From positions 1 to 64,000 of the forward strand of contig NZ_FNQO01000005.1 in the NCBI RefSeq assembly GCF_900107725.1: 64,000 nt of DNA. Direction: 5' to 3'. The notes below the pieces were generated by a model. It did not search any database, had not been told where the DNA came from, and saw nothing but the letters and a program-made list of their open reading frames with translations. This DNA is from Microbulbifer marinus. GTDB taxonomy: Bacteria; Pseudomonadota; Gammaproteobacteria; Pseudomonadales; Cellvibrionaceae. The translations under genes were made by a program, and so were the position numbers. Below are positions 1-8,241 of the stretch, piece after piece; positions within the stretch are counted from its first letter, which is position 1; each line of letters opens with the position of its first letter.

Positions 1-689
1 CTGTCCGGATTTTCCGGGTTGGTGCCGGCGGTAAATTCCTGCAGGTTGCTCAGGCCATCGCCGTCGAGATCTTCCGCGGCATCTTCGGGATAGCCGTCAT
101 TCAGGAACGGATACTGGTTTTCATAGGCTTCCGGCAGACCGTCTCTGTCGGCGTCGATTCTGTAGGCGGCATCGAGCGGTGCGACATCATCACCATCGGG
201 CACACCGTCCAGGTCGCTGTCGTGGAAGTCGGGGCGGGTGCCGGCCCGATACTCTTCGAGGTTGCTGAGACCGTCACCATCCAAGTCCATCGCGGCGTCG
301 TTCGGGTCGAATTCACTCAGGCCGCGGGTGATTTCCCAGGCATCGGGAATGCCGTCTCCGTCCTGGTCCATGGCCTTGCTGGGATCCAGCGGCCACAAAT
401 CTTCACCGTCTGGAATACCATCCCAGTCTGAATCCGCCCGGAAAGGGTCCGTTTGCAGACCAAATTCAACGAGGTTTTCAAGGAGGTCCAAGTCCTCATC
501 TCGGCTAGCGTCTTCCGGATTATTTGGATCTAGGCCGTAAATAGCCTCCCAATAATCCGGCATCCCGTCAGAATCTGAGTCCAGATCCTCCGCATAGCTC
601 AAACTGCAAAGTACAGAAATAGAAAATAGAGATGAAATCGATGAAGTAAGAAAGAACGTGAAAAAGCTACTTCTGCGTTTACGACTCAT
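1..689 (-). CDS. Secreted thrombospondin type 3 repeat protein, N-terminal part
   Basis: This frame starts at ATG 689 and stays open for 229 codons to the left edge, so the C-terminus is missing. Residues 1-36 look like a secretion signal: a basic MSRKRR start followed by a Phe/Ser/Leu-rich stretch. After it come acidic calcium-binding repeats of the thrombospondin type 3 kind, including DSDSDGMPDYWE, DSDWDGIPDGED, DQDGDGIPDAWE, DLDGDGLSNLEE, DSDLDGVPDGDD, DADRDGLPEAYE and DLDGDGLSNLQE. Such repeats are known to bind Ca2+ and commonly act as spacers in large exported or surface proteins. No catalytic domain lies inside the window, so the function is open. The frame is certain; the role is not. 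Confidence 0.8.
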   Translation of the reverse strand, partial: MSRKRRSSFFTFFLTSSISSLFSISVLCSLSYAEDLDSDSDGMPDYWEAIYGLDPNNPEDASRDEDLDLLENLVEFGLQTDPFRADSDWDGIPDGEDLWPLDPSKAMDQDGDGIPDAWEITRGLSEFDPNDAAMDLDGDGLSNLEEYRAGTRPDFHDSDLDGVPDGDDVAPLDAAYRIDADRDGLPEAYENQYPFLNDGYPEDAAEDLDGDGLSNLQEFTAGTNPENPD

Positions 690-1212
690 AAAACCCCGCC
701 CCAGATACAGGAATTATTATTTCTTTTACAATTTTGAGCTGACCGCTTCCGAGAAAATAAGAAAGCAAAATCAATAGAAAAGAAGAGTGAATTCACATTA
801 TCACAGCCAGCACCTCAAAAAAGAAGATGACTGTAATGAGATGTAATGGACGCTGCCACTAAGCAATAATCAAATGTTTTTGAGCATTTACGGACTGGGA
901 GGCAGAATAATCACGCGGAAGATCTACCAGAAACCAACCAAATAACTTTGAAATCATCTACTGGAACAGACTTTATACAAATAGCACATCCAACTATAAC
1001 GCATGTACCAATCACAACTTGTCAAAAGTTAATCTCCGCAAACTCTGCGAGATAAAAACCTATGGCACCGAATAGGTGCGGAATGCGATCGAATTGCACG
1101 AGCGCATAAAGCGCCGCTGGAGATCATGCCAATAAAAGACAACTCAGAGTGCCAGATAGGTACCATTACTTCAGATCAGGCAGTTAATTTGGATTGAGAG
1201 CTCGACAAGTGT
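690..1212. other. Non-coding stretch upstream of the repeat protein
   Basis: I see no convincing coding frame in these 523 bases. They are AT-rich compared with the rest of the window. They should contain the promoter of the leftward repeat-protein gene; GGGGCGGGG just before ATG 689 on the minus strand could serve as its ribosome binding site. Confidence 0.4.
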
Positions 1213-1238
1213 ATGGGCGACGTTTCGCCCCATTTTTC
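1213..1238 (+). terminator. Possible rho-independent terminator
   Basis: TGGGCGA at 1214-1220 can pair with TCGCCCCA at 1225-1232 (one extra C), followed by a short T run. No intact rightward gene lies directly upstream, so it may be a relic or may serve an unrecognised transcript. Confidence 0.4.
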
Positions 1239-1327
1239 AAAAAATATCGATGAGTGCACAGCCGCCTCAAGTTTGAACTGCGCTATCAGCACGAAAAAGG
1301 ACGCTGCGCGGCTGGCATCCATCGACC

Positions 1328-1507
1328 ATGTGGACAGACCCCGATTTTAACCCCTACGAAAATGCCTTCTATGACGCCCGAGCTCAGGAAGATCCCGCAT
1401 ACCGCAAGAGCTATTACGAAGCGAAAGCTGCCGAAATCGAAAATCCCAATGGGCTGCCAGATACGATTCGCACACGGGCCTGGCTGCGCCCATGTGGTAC
1501 AACCTGA
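1328..1507 (+). pseudogene. Decayed C-terminal fragment of a DUF3604 protein
   Basis: The frame from 1328 reads MWTDPDFNPYENAFYDAR, then a lower-similarity part, then GLPDTIRTRAWLRP. This matches my memory of the C-terminal end of DUF3604 proteins (WTDPDFDP..AFYYAR ... ATIQERAWTSPIWYTP). A one-base deletion near 1491 explains the last residues: the next frame gives MWYNL where the family has IWYTP. No start region or upstream domain is present, so I read it as the remnant of a deleted gene. The family assignment is from recall, not a search. Confidence 0.5.
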
Positions 1508-1716
1508 ATAGGACAACTACCGCTAGCAACTGATACTGGGATCCCGCTCTACGCTTGGCTGGCCCCGCACGTCGTCAAAATGGCCCGGGGAGCCGGTATT
1601 TTCGGGGCTTCCACCTATCCAGCGAATACCGATTAACCCACGGAATCGAGTAGGTCCCAGCTATCCCCTCACCCCTATAGCCCCTCCTTAGCCCAACGAC
1701 CGTCACAGGCACTCAC
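1508..1716 (+). other. Short stretch with a possible peptide remnant
   Basis: A frame at 1532-1636 encodes a plausible-looking peptide (PLYAWLAPHVVKMARGAG, then more, stop at 1634-1636) without a start codon or ribosome binding site. It may be another gene remnant next to the DUF3604 fragment. I do not recognise it. Confidence 0.2.
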
Positions 1717-1746
1717 TTGCGTCAATCGTCTACCCTGCGATAAAGA
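1717..1746 (+). promoter_or_regulatory. Candidate sigma-70 promoter of the NO cluster
   Basis: TTGCGT at 1717-1722 and TAAAGA at 1741-1746 are separated by 18 bases and form a plausible -35/-10 pair. The -10 overlaps the left arm of the NsrR-like palindrome, the geometry expected for repression by promoter occlusion. The distance to the first gene (2043) leaves a leader of nearly 300 bases. Confidence 0.4.
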
Positions 1747-1765
1747 TGCATCCTATTTGCATCTT
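1743..1765. promoter_or_regulatory. NsrR-type operator (nitric-oxide repressor box)
   Basis: AAGATGCA at 1743-1750 and TGCATCTT at 1758-1765 form a perfect inverted repeat within 23 bases. This is the known gammaproteobacterial NsrR motif (two AAGATGCNTTT-like half sites). NsrR is the [Fe-S] repressor that leaves DNA when it senses nitric oxide. The next genes to the right encode two NnrS proteins and HemN, a context that fits. No nsrR gene lies in the window. Confidence 0.75.
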
Positions 1766-2042
1766 TTTGGAAAGAGCGTAAACTAGCCCGCAAGACCGCA
1801 TTCCCGTGATGCTATTTGGCGCGATGACGCCGGGGCCTGGATAAAGATGTCAAAAACCAGACGACCTCCACCTGCGGCTAAGCTGCCATGCCCGACCGGT
1901 CACAAATATACCGGGGCTAGATAACGGAGGTGCTCCGACGCGGGCTGCCGCCACAAGTAGAGACAGCAAAGGCGGGCGCACGGATTCGGTGACGGTGAAA
2001 AATCTATTGGCGATAGGAAATTGAATCGATGAGAGGCGCCGC
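1766..2042 (+). other. Long leader before the first nnrS gene
   Basis: About 277 bases separate the NsrR-like box from the GTG start at 2043. I see no reading frame I trust and no recognised riboswitch. A second half-site-like AAAGATGTC occurs near 1843. Confidence 0.3.
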
Positions 2043-3257
2043 GTGAACAATATTCTGCTCCAAGACGGCAGTGTCGTCCCAAGGAATACCGACAATACCT
2101 GGCCTCTGTTCAGGCTGGCCTTTCGCCCCTTTTTCCTCTTTGGTGCCCTGTTCAGCATCGTCAGCCTGGTTGCCTGGAACGCCTTGCTGAATGGCAAGAT
2201 CGGATTCGCGGTGCACGGGGGGCCGCTGTGGTGGCATATGCACGAAATGCTATTCGGCTTTGTCGGCGCGATTGTTGTCGGGTTCCTGCTATCAGCGGTT
2301 CAAACCTGGACGCGACTCCCCAGTATCAAGGGCCTGCCACTCTTTCTACTCTTTCTGTTGTGGCTGACGGCGCGGGTTTTCATGTGGCTGCCGGCTGTTC
2401 TCCCGCCCTGGATAATAGCCGTCACGGATCTGCTGTTCTTCCCCGCAGCGGCTCTGGTGCTGACACGCCTGGTTGTCAAGGCGAGATTGTGGCGGAACAT
2501 TATTTTTGTTCCCCTGCTAGCGGCTATGACACTGGCCAATGCGACCATGCACTACTCTGCAGCAGAGGGACTAACAGAGCTGGCATTATCCGCCGCTGTT
2601 GGCATGGTACTGATGGTGACCTTGCTGATGTGCATTATGGGCGGCCGCGTATTCCCGATGTTTACCGCCAACGGCACACAAACCCCACGTGTACCGCCGC
2701 TGGCCTGGCTGGAAAAAAGCGCGATCATCGGCATGCTGCTGGTGGTCGTCACACAAGTCGGCATATTCGCTTTGCCGGCCTGGGTAAACGCCCTTTTATT
2801 ATTTGTTACCGCAGCACTGCATTTTATTCGGGTCTTTCGCTGGCGCATCTGGGTAACGCTCAAAACGCCCTTGGTATGGTCGCTACACGTCAGCTACTGG
2901 TGTATTCCAATCGGCCTGACCCTGCTCGGAATTTCCGAACTCAGCGATTCGATCACCCGCTCACAGGCCATTCACAGCTTAACGGTCGGTGCCATGGGCA
3001 TCATGATTCTGGCCATGATTGCCCGGGTTTCACTGGGCCATACGGGAAGGACCATTCAGGTCGGAAAACTGATGAACGCTGCCTTCCTGATACTGACTTT
3101 CGCCTTTGTAGTACGCGTATTCGGCATCTCTGTATTCCCCAGTTACGGCGACGTTTTCACGACCGCCACTGCACTCTGGGTTCTCGCCTACGGTTGCTTT
3201 TTTGCGCTGTACCTGCCGATTTTAACGCGGCCAAGAGTGGACGGTCAGCCCGGGTAA
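2043..3257 (+). CDS. nnrS: NnrS family heme-copper membrane protein (first copy)
   Basis: A 404-residue polytopic membrane protein. It opens with FRLAFRPFFLFGALFSI and then WWHMHEMLFGFVGA, the conserved histidine-bearing start of NnrS. Further family landmarks are GGRVFPMFTANG near residue 200 and SLTVGAMGIMILAMI near 320. About twelve hydrophobic segments fill the chain. NnrS proteins sit in the inner membrane, bind heme and copper, and relieve nitric-oxide stress by an incompletely known mechanism. The start is GTG at 2043. The gene lies downstream of the NsrR-like box and is followed after 25 bases by the flavoprotein gene, so an operon is likely. Confidence 0.9.
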   Translation: MNNILLQDGSVVPRNTDNTWPLFRLAFRPFFLFGALFSIVSLVAWNALLNGKIGFAVHGGPLWWHMHEMLFGFVGAIVVGFLLSAVQTWTRLPSIKGLPLFLLFLLWLTARVFMWLPAVLPPWIIAVTDLLFFPAAALVLTRLVVKARLWRNIIFVPLLAAMTLANATMHYSAAEGLTELALSAAVGMVLMVTLLMCIMGGRVFPMFTANGTQTPRVPPLAWLEKSAIIGMLLVVVTQVGIFALPAWVNALLLFVTAALHFIRVFRWRIWVTLKTPLVWSLHVSYWCIPIGLTLLGISELSDSITRSQAIHSLTVGAMGIMILAMIARVSLGHTGRTIQVGKLMNAAFLILTFAFVVRVFGISVFPSYGDVFTTATALWVLAYGCFFALYLPILTRPRVDGQPG

Positions 3258-3282
3258 CTCACCTTCGACCGGAGCGACAGGT

Positions 3283-4329
3283 ATGAATACTCCAACAGAC
3301 TTCGCTGCAGATGTCGGCATCATTGGCGCCGGGCCCTGCGGTCTGTTCCAGGCCTTTGAACTGGGGCTTCACGGATTGAGGTCGATGATATTTGATACCC
3401 AGCCGGCGGCCGGAGGGCAGTGCAGTGAGCTTTATCCGAATAAGCCGATATACGACATACCCGCCTGCCCGAGCATTTTAGCCAAGGACCTGATCGGCAA
3501 CCTGAAACAGCAGCTTCGGCCGTTTTCGCCAAAGTGGAAATTTAATACGACCGTTACCGAAATAGAGAAAACCGACAATCCATCCGGTTTTTGCATAGGC
3601 ACCAGCAGCGGCGGAACCTTTCTCGTTAAGTTCGTAGTGATTGCCACTGGTGCGGGCGCCATGCGTCCGGTGCGTTTGAAGGTGCCGGGTATTGACCAGC
3701 TGGAGGGGGAGTCACTCTTTTACCGCGTAGAAGATATAGCCATGCACAGGGATAAAGCCATCGCTGTATTGGGTGGTGGTGATGCGGCTTTCGACTGGGC
3801 CAACGCGCTGAGCGAAATTTCAGCAGAAGTTGTTTTGATACATCGCTCCAATCGTTTTCGTGCAATGCAACGCTCTGTCGACAAATACATGCGCCGCTGC
3901 CAAGAACAAAAGGCACTTTTTCTGGCCGGACAGGTCATCGATTTCAGCACCAACCAAAATAAAACCCTGTCTCATCTGAGGGTCAAATGCGCAGATCAGG
4001 TGGCCAGATCAATTGCCGTCGACCAGGTCTTGGTGTGCTTTGGTATGTCGCCCAGCATTCAGAACCTGCTGCATTGGGGCATGAAGTTACACAACCACAA
4101 AATCGAGGTATCCACCGATACCTTTGAATCATCTATCGAAGGAATATTCGCGATCGGTGACAGTAACTACTATCCGGGCAAGAGGAACCTGATCCTGTCC
4201 GGCTTTCACGAAGCAGCCTTGGCCGCCTTTGCCATCAAGCGCAGGGAACAGCAAGGCAAAAGAGTAATGCTCGAATACACGACCACGAGCCCGAGGATCC
4301 TTGAACGCCTCGGTGTATCTGGCGATTAA
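3283..4329 (+). CDS. Thioredoxin-reductase-like flavoprotein, ferredoxin-NADP reductase type
   Basis: This 348-residue protein has the FAD-binding GAGPCG motif at residues 15-20, a second dinucleotide motif (VLGGGDAAFDWA) near residue 160, and the C-terminal FAD signature IFAIGDSNYYPGKRNLI. Where thioredoxin reductase carries its redox CxxC, this protein has FYRVEDIAMHRDK with no cysteine pair. It therefore resembles the TrxR-like ferredoxin/flavodoxin-NADP+ oxidoreductases (YumC type), which move electrons between NADPH and ferredoxin or flavodoxin. Its place between nnrS and hemN suggests electron supply to an NO-related or radical-SAM reaction; that is inference. It is cytoplasmic, with no signal peptide. 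Confidence 0.8.
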   Translation: MNTPTDFAADVGIIGAGPCGLFQAFELGLHGLRSMIFDTQPAAGGQCSELYPNKPIYDIPACPSILAKDLIGNLKQQLRPFSPKWKFNTTVTEIEKTDNPSGFCIGTSSGGTFLVKFVVIATGAGAMRPVRLKVPGIDQLEGESLFYRVEDIAMHRDKAIAVLGGGDAAFDWANALSEISAEVVLIHRSNRFRAMQRSVDKYMRRCQEQKALFLAGQVIDFSTNQNKTLSHLRVKCADQVARSIAVDQVLVCFGMSPSIQNLLHWGMKLHNHKIEVSTDTFESSIEGIFAIGDSNYYPGKRNLILSGFHEAALAAFAIKRREQQGKRVMLEYTTTSPRILERLGVSGD

Positions 4330-4363
4330 ATGCACCAAGAAATTCTGTTAATGGTGAATTGAG

Positions 4364-5749
4364 ATGAAATTGAGCCCCGTATACGATAAAGAGCTGTTAC
4401 ATCGTTATGACAGGCCGTTACCGAGATATACGTCCTACCCTACTGCAGTACAGTTTGAGGAGGGATTCAGTGTTGCAGACTGGAGACGCGGGCTGGACCA
4501 GAGTATTCAGGAGGCCAAACCATTCTCCCTATATTTCCATATCCCCTTTTGCCGCTCACCGTGCTTTTACTGTGCCTGCAACCGCATTATCACGCGGGAT
4601 GCATCACGCAGCCAGCCGTACCTGGAAGCCATTTATAAGGAAATAGAGCTGGTCGCAGCGCAAATCCCCGATAATCGGAGGAATGTCAGCCAGGTCCATT
4701 TTGGCGGCGGAACCCCAACGTTCTTGAGCAGTAATCAGCTTGAAGAGCTATGGGGCCGAATCAATCGCCACTTCAACATGGATCCGGATGGGGAGTATTC
4801 CATCGAAATCGATCCGCGCGCATCAAGCGTGGAACTGATCGAAAAGCTCACTCAGCTGGGATTCAACCGGATGAGTTTCGGGATACAGGATCTGGATCCC
4901 GAGGTACAAAAAGCGGTAAATCGGATTCAAAGCGCGGAAGAAACGTTTACCCAGATCGCCAGCGCAAAGAAAAATGGCGTCAAATCGGTCAATGTCGATC
5001 TGATCTACGGATTGCCGAAGCAAACCACCGAAACGTTTGGCAACACCATAGAGCGAGTCATTGAAGCCCGCCCCGAGCGAGTGGCCGTATATGGCTATGC
5101 CCATATGCCACAGATATTCAAGGCCCAGACCCAAATCGACAAGTACGATATTCCCAGCCTGTCGAAAAAGCTCGGACTACTGGAAATCGCTATCGATCAG
5201 TTTTTGGCCGCAGGTTATGAGTACATCGGTCTCGACCACTTCGCCCTGCCGGACGACGAGCTCGCCGTTGCCCGCCGTCAAAATACGCTGCACAGAAACT
5301 TTCAGGGTTACTCGACACAAAAAGAGTGCGACATGCTGGGTTTCGGTGTCACGGCCATCGGAAAAATCGGCAATATCTTTTATCAGAACCTGAAATCGGA
5401 AAAGGATTACCTGGACTGCCTGAAAGATGAAAGGCTGCCAATTAACAAAGGCTATCGAATGACGCGTGATGACAGGATTCGCGGTCAGGTCATCATGTCC
5501 CTAATGTGCCATGGCTACCTAGATTTTGATTATTTCGAATCCATATCACAATCCAGATTGACGGACTACTTCAGCAATGTTCTCGATGATATCGATTCGT
5601 TAGAACGCGATGGTTTGATTGAGGTTGATTCGCGCAGAATAGCGGTAACTTCTGTAGGTCAGTTGTTGCTGAGAAATATCTGCAATGTGTTTGATGGCTA
5701 TCGCAAGCCCTCCGAGAGCAAACAGAGAATTCATGCACTTTCCATTTAG
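4364..5749 (+). CDS. hemN: Oxygen-independent coproporphyrinogen III oxidase
   Basis: HemN is the radical-SAM enzyme that decarboxylates coproporphyrinogen III to protoporphyrinogen IX without oxygen, in heme synthesis. The 461 residues equal the usual HemN length. The cluster-binding motif is YFHIPFCRSPCFYCAC, with Cys63, Cys67 and Cys70 as [4Fe-4S] ligands and the extra Cys72 typical of true HemN rather than HemW. VHFGGGTPTFLS near residue 110 is the SAM-binding GGGTP motif, and MSFGIQDLDPEVQKAVNRIQ is highly conserved. The neighbouring NnrS proteins bind heme, and the NsrR-like box upstream suggests co-induction under NO or low oxygen. Confidence 0.95.
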   Translation: MKLSPVYDKELLHRYDRPLPRYTSYPTAVQFEEGFSVADWRRGLDQSIQEAKPFSLYFHIPFCRSPCFYCACNRIITRDASRSQPYLEAIYKEIELVAAQIPDNRRNVSQVHFGGGTPTFLSSNQLEELWGRINRHFNMDPDGEYSIEIDPRASSVELIEKLTQLGFNRMSFGIQDLDPEVQKAVNRIQSAEETFTQIASAKKNGVKSVNVDLIYGLPKQTTETFGNTIERVIEARPERVAVYGYAHMPQIFKAQTQIDKYDIPSLSKKLGLLEIAIDQFLAAGYEYIGLDHFALPDDELAVARRQNTLHRNFQGYSTQKECDMLGFGVTAIGKIGNIFYQNLKSEKDYLDCLKDERLPINKGYRMTRDDRIRGQVIMSLMCHGYLDFDYFESISQSRLTDYFSNVLDDIDSLERDGLIEVDSRRIAVTSVGQLLLRNICNVFDGYRKPSESKQRIHALSI

Positions 5750-5765
5750 CTAAACTAGCAAGCCG

Positions 5766-6881
5766 ATGCTCCGCTACCCAACACAGAAGCTGTTCTTTAC
5801 TTCGGCCACAGTGCTGGCCATAGTAGGCCCCTGGTTATTGCTGCTAACCCTTACTGGTCAACTGGGCTTGCAGTTTACCGTCGCAACACACGCAAAGAGC
5901 ATGCTATTCGGGTTTGTCGGCGCCCTGATCGCGGGTTACCTGGCCGGCAGGCAGAGCCTGGCAGCTCTGCTGTTACTCTACGGAACATGGATTCTGGGGA
6001 GGGTTTTAGAAGTTGTTTCAGGAGAAAGCCTTGCTGCAGCCATCGCCTATTCCACCTTCGGCGCTTTCCTGGCCATTTTGATAGTTCCCAAGTTCCGGGC
6101 CGCAAAACAGTGGCGCAACAAGACGATGATGCCGCTTATCGCGGTTATCGGCTGCTTCCCGTTTGCAAGTGAAACAATCCCTAGACTGACTGACAGTGTC
6201 AAGCTTGCGAATACGAGCTTTGTGCTGATGATATCGGCACTGATGTTTTTTATCGGCGGCCGCGTTATCATACCGTCTCTCACGCGGGGCTATGCGGACA
6301 CAGGGTTAGCGCTAACACACCGAGTGCAGCCCCATCTCGAAGCAACAGTACTGGCATTGCTATTTGGAGCCATCCTCGCCAGCGTCTTTTCCGCCGCGGC
6401 GCCCTGGATAGCATTGCCATCAGTCGCGGCCGCCTTGTTAATACTTGTCCGACTCTACCGCTGGCAGCCGCATAAGCTGAGCATCCGCTATTCGAGCCTG
6501 TGGGCTCTCATCACCGGTTATGTTTGGCTGGCACTCGGCATACTGGCCTTCAGCCTCGCCCTCTTGATAAAGCATCCGGTACAGCCCAGTTTACATGTCA
6601 TTACGATAGGTGCACTGGGCACTCTGTCATCGACGATTATTCTGCGGTTTTGTGTAACGAACTCCGAACCAAACAGCCGCTGGCATTATGTGCCCGTATT
6701 TTTACTGACAGGCGCGACATTAGCCCGTTACGCGAAAGATTTTCTACCGGAAAATTCCGTTGATCTCCTGTTAGTCAGCGCCAGCCTTTGGAGTCTGAAT
6801 TTTGCCATCATTTTAGTTGGCGCGGTTCGACGGTCATTTGTCAACAGGACTTCCGGACGTCCGTTGATCCTCCAACACTGA
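5766..6881 (+). CDS. NnrS family membrane protein (second copy)
   Basis: A 371-residue multi-pass membrane protein beginning 16 bases after hemN. It shares the NnrS landmarks with the first gene: THAKSMLFGFVGALIAGYL near residues 38-56 and FFIGGRVIIPSLTRGYA near 165. Here the first block reads HAKSMLFGF where the first copy has HMHEMLFGF, so one histidine of the usual HxHE pair is replaced by Lys-containing sequence. The two copies are clearly diverged paralogs, not a recent duplication. The start ATG at 5766 has no strong ribosome binding site, so translation may be coupled to hemN. Confidence 0.85.
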   Translation: MLRYPTQKLFFTSATVLAIVGPWLLLLTLTGQLGLQFTVATHAKSMLFGFVGALIAGYLAGRQSLAALLLLYGTWILGRVLEVVSGESLAAAIAYSTFGAFLAILIVPKFRAAKQWRNKTMMPLIAVIGCFPFASETIPRLTDSVKLANTSFVLMISALMFFIGGRVIIPSLTRGYADTGLALTHRVQPHLEATVLALLFGAILASVFSAAAPWIALPSVAAALLILVRLYRWQPHKLSIRYSSLWALITGYVWLALGILAFSLALLIKHPVQPSLHVITIGALGTLSSTIILRFCVTNSEPNSRWHYVPVFLLTGATLARYAKDFLPENSVDLLLVSASLWSLNFAIILVGAVRRSFVNRTSGRPLILQH

Positions 6882-7750
6882 TTCGGCAAACTTTATGACA
6901 ACACACACAGTCGTGGACTCGGCCTCGTTAACCAGGTGGATATCCGACTTTGCCATAGATCCTCTCCATCCGCAGCGAACGAACAATCCTTGGCATGTGT
7001 CTCCAGCCCCGCCGTAAAATCGTGCTTCTCCAACGATATAGCGAATAGCTTTACGACAGACCCGGTCCGAACGCCAAAGATCCAAATTAATGACCAAATT
7101 GTCAGTGCTACAGTACTTACACTTTGAACCAATACCCAGCGCCTGGTTATCGATGTGACACACCATCGCCATAGTCATCTGACACAGACTTGTGTGCTGC
7201 CGGTGTAAATCGGTGCCTGGCGACCATATCCCAAGGTGATCGGTTACGCCTTCTCACCGGAGGCCGGGCGAAGATTCGAATTACGCAACCTCTACTAGGC
7301 CGCCAATTCCAGCTGATCTAATTATCCGAAGATGCGGACGACATTCGTGCTATATGCGTAGTGGAGGTCACCGACATCAACAACAATGGCTTTCTTTCGG
7401 CGCCACCCCCAGTGCCATCTACACAACATCGGCCAGAAGACAGATATCACTGTCTCCAACATGCGACCGTATCAGGAGAAGGGCGACCGGGTGTGCGAGC
7501 CGAGTATCGGCGCCAGTTATGACGAGTGCGGCGACTACTGTTCCGTGTACGGGGAGATTCACTACGCCACTAGCCTGGAGAATCCCGGCGATAGCGAAGG
7601 CGGTGGCCTGCTGCACGGCTTTCGCGACAACGGGGAGCGCTCGAGACCATCCCGGCAGTACCGCGTTTCACGGCTAGACTGAAACCAAGGATTATCGACC
7701 CCTTCGGTCGTACAGACCTTTTATCAGCCTTTTAAACTGAGGAGCTCAAT
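6882..7750. other. Long stretch without a convincing gene
   Basis: No frame here is recognisable. A minus-strand frame at 6834-7178 (114 codons) overlaps the end of the second nnrS gene. A plus-strand frame at 7386-7682 (98 codons, cysteine-containing, e.g. CEPSIGASYDECGDYCSVYG) has no family I know. A separate frame just upstream reads VVEVTDINNNGFL, so 7330-7680 may be a frameshifted remnant. The final part holds a small hairpin (CGACC/GGTCG near 7697-7711) and the ribosome binding site GAGGAG at 7739-7744 for the next gene. The promoter of the bufferin operon should lie here. Confidence 0.3.
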
Positions 7751-8212
7751 ATGAAAGACGAGCGCAAACTCATACTGACTGGAGCGTCATTGGCGCTGGC
7801 AGCCGCCAGCCTGATCACCAGCGGCGCCAGCCTGGCCAATCACAAACAGGCTTCCAGTGGAGACACCACCGATCTGGTCCACTGTTATGGCGTCAATGTC
7901 TGCAAGGGGCACAACGACTGCAAGACGGCGAAGAACGACTGCTCCGGCAAGTCCTCCTGCAAAGGCAGCAGCTTCGTCGCCATGCCGGCAAAAGCCTGCG
8001 CCGATGTGGGCGGCAAAGTGAAGGATGATTGGAAAGGCTCCGTTAAGACCGCAGACCTGGCCCACTGCTACGGTGTCAATGTCTGCAAGGGGCACAACGA
8101 CTGCAATACCGCCAAGCACGATTGCGCCGGCAAAGCCTCCTGCAAAGGCAGCGGATGGGTGGCGATGCCAGCCAAGGCCTGTAACGATATCGGCGGCAAG
8201 GTCAAAAGCTGA
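7751..8212 (+). CDS. Bufferin-type RiPP precursor with two tandem cores (BufA2-like)
   Basis: The 153 residues start with a Sec signal (MKDERK, then a hydrophobic Leu/Ala/Ser segment to about residue 29), the hallmark of bufferin precursors. The rest is a tandem repeat: residues 41-91 and 102-152 share [14 protein letters not shown], then six-cysteine spacing ending in VAMPAKAC and GGKVK. Cysteines are at 45, 51, 57, 64, 70, 83 and again 61 residues later at 106-144. In bufferins, cysteines are turned into thiooxazoles by a DUF692 enzyme and the exported peptide sequesters copper. Usual BufA2-type proteins carry one core. The modifying enzyme follows after 29 bases. GAGGAG precedes the ATG. 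Confidence 0.85.
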   Translation: MKDERKLILTGASLALAAASLITSGASLANHKQASSGDTTDLVHCYGVNVCKGHNDCKTAKNDCSGKSSCKGSSFVAMPAKACADVGGKVKDDWKGSVKTADLAHCYGVNVCKGHNDCNTAKHDCAGKASCKGSGWVAMPAKACNDIGGKVKS

Positions 8213-8241
8213 ACCGCCACTGCGCATTCGACGACAACACA

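Noticed and set aside
2025-2040. Possible FNR/ANR box (TTGAATCGATGAG) before the first nnrS
   Set aside because: Too many mismatches to TTGAT-N4-ATCAA and wrong spacing.
2228-3286. Long plus-strand frame overlapping nnrS
   Set aside because: It is an alternative frame of the first nnrS gene, without membrane-protein character; the nnrS frame carries all family motifs.
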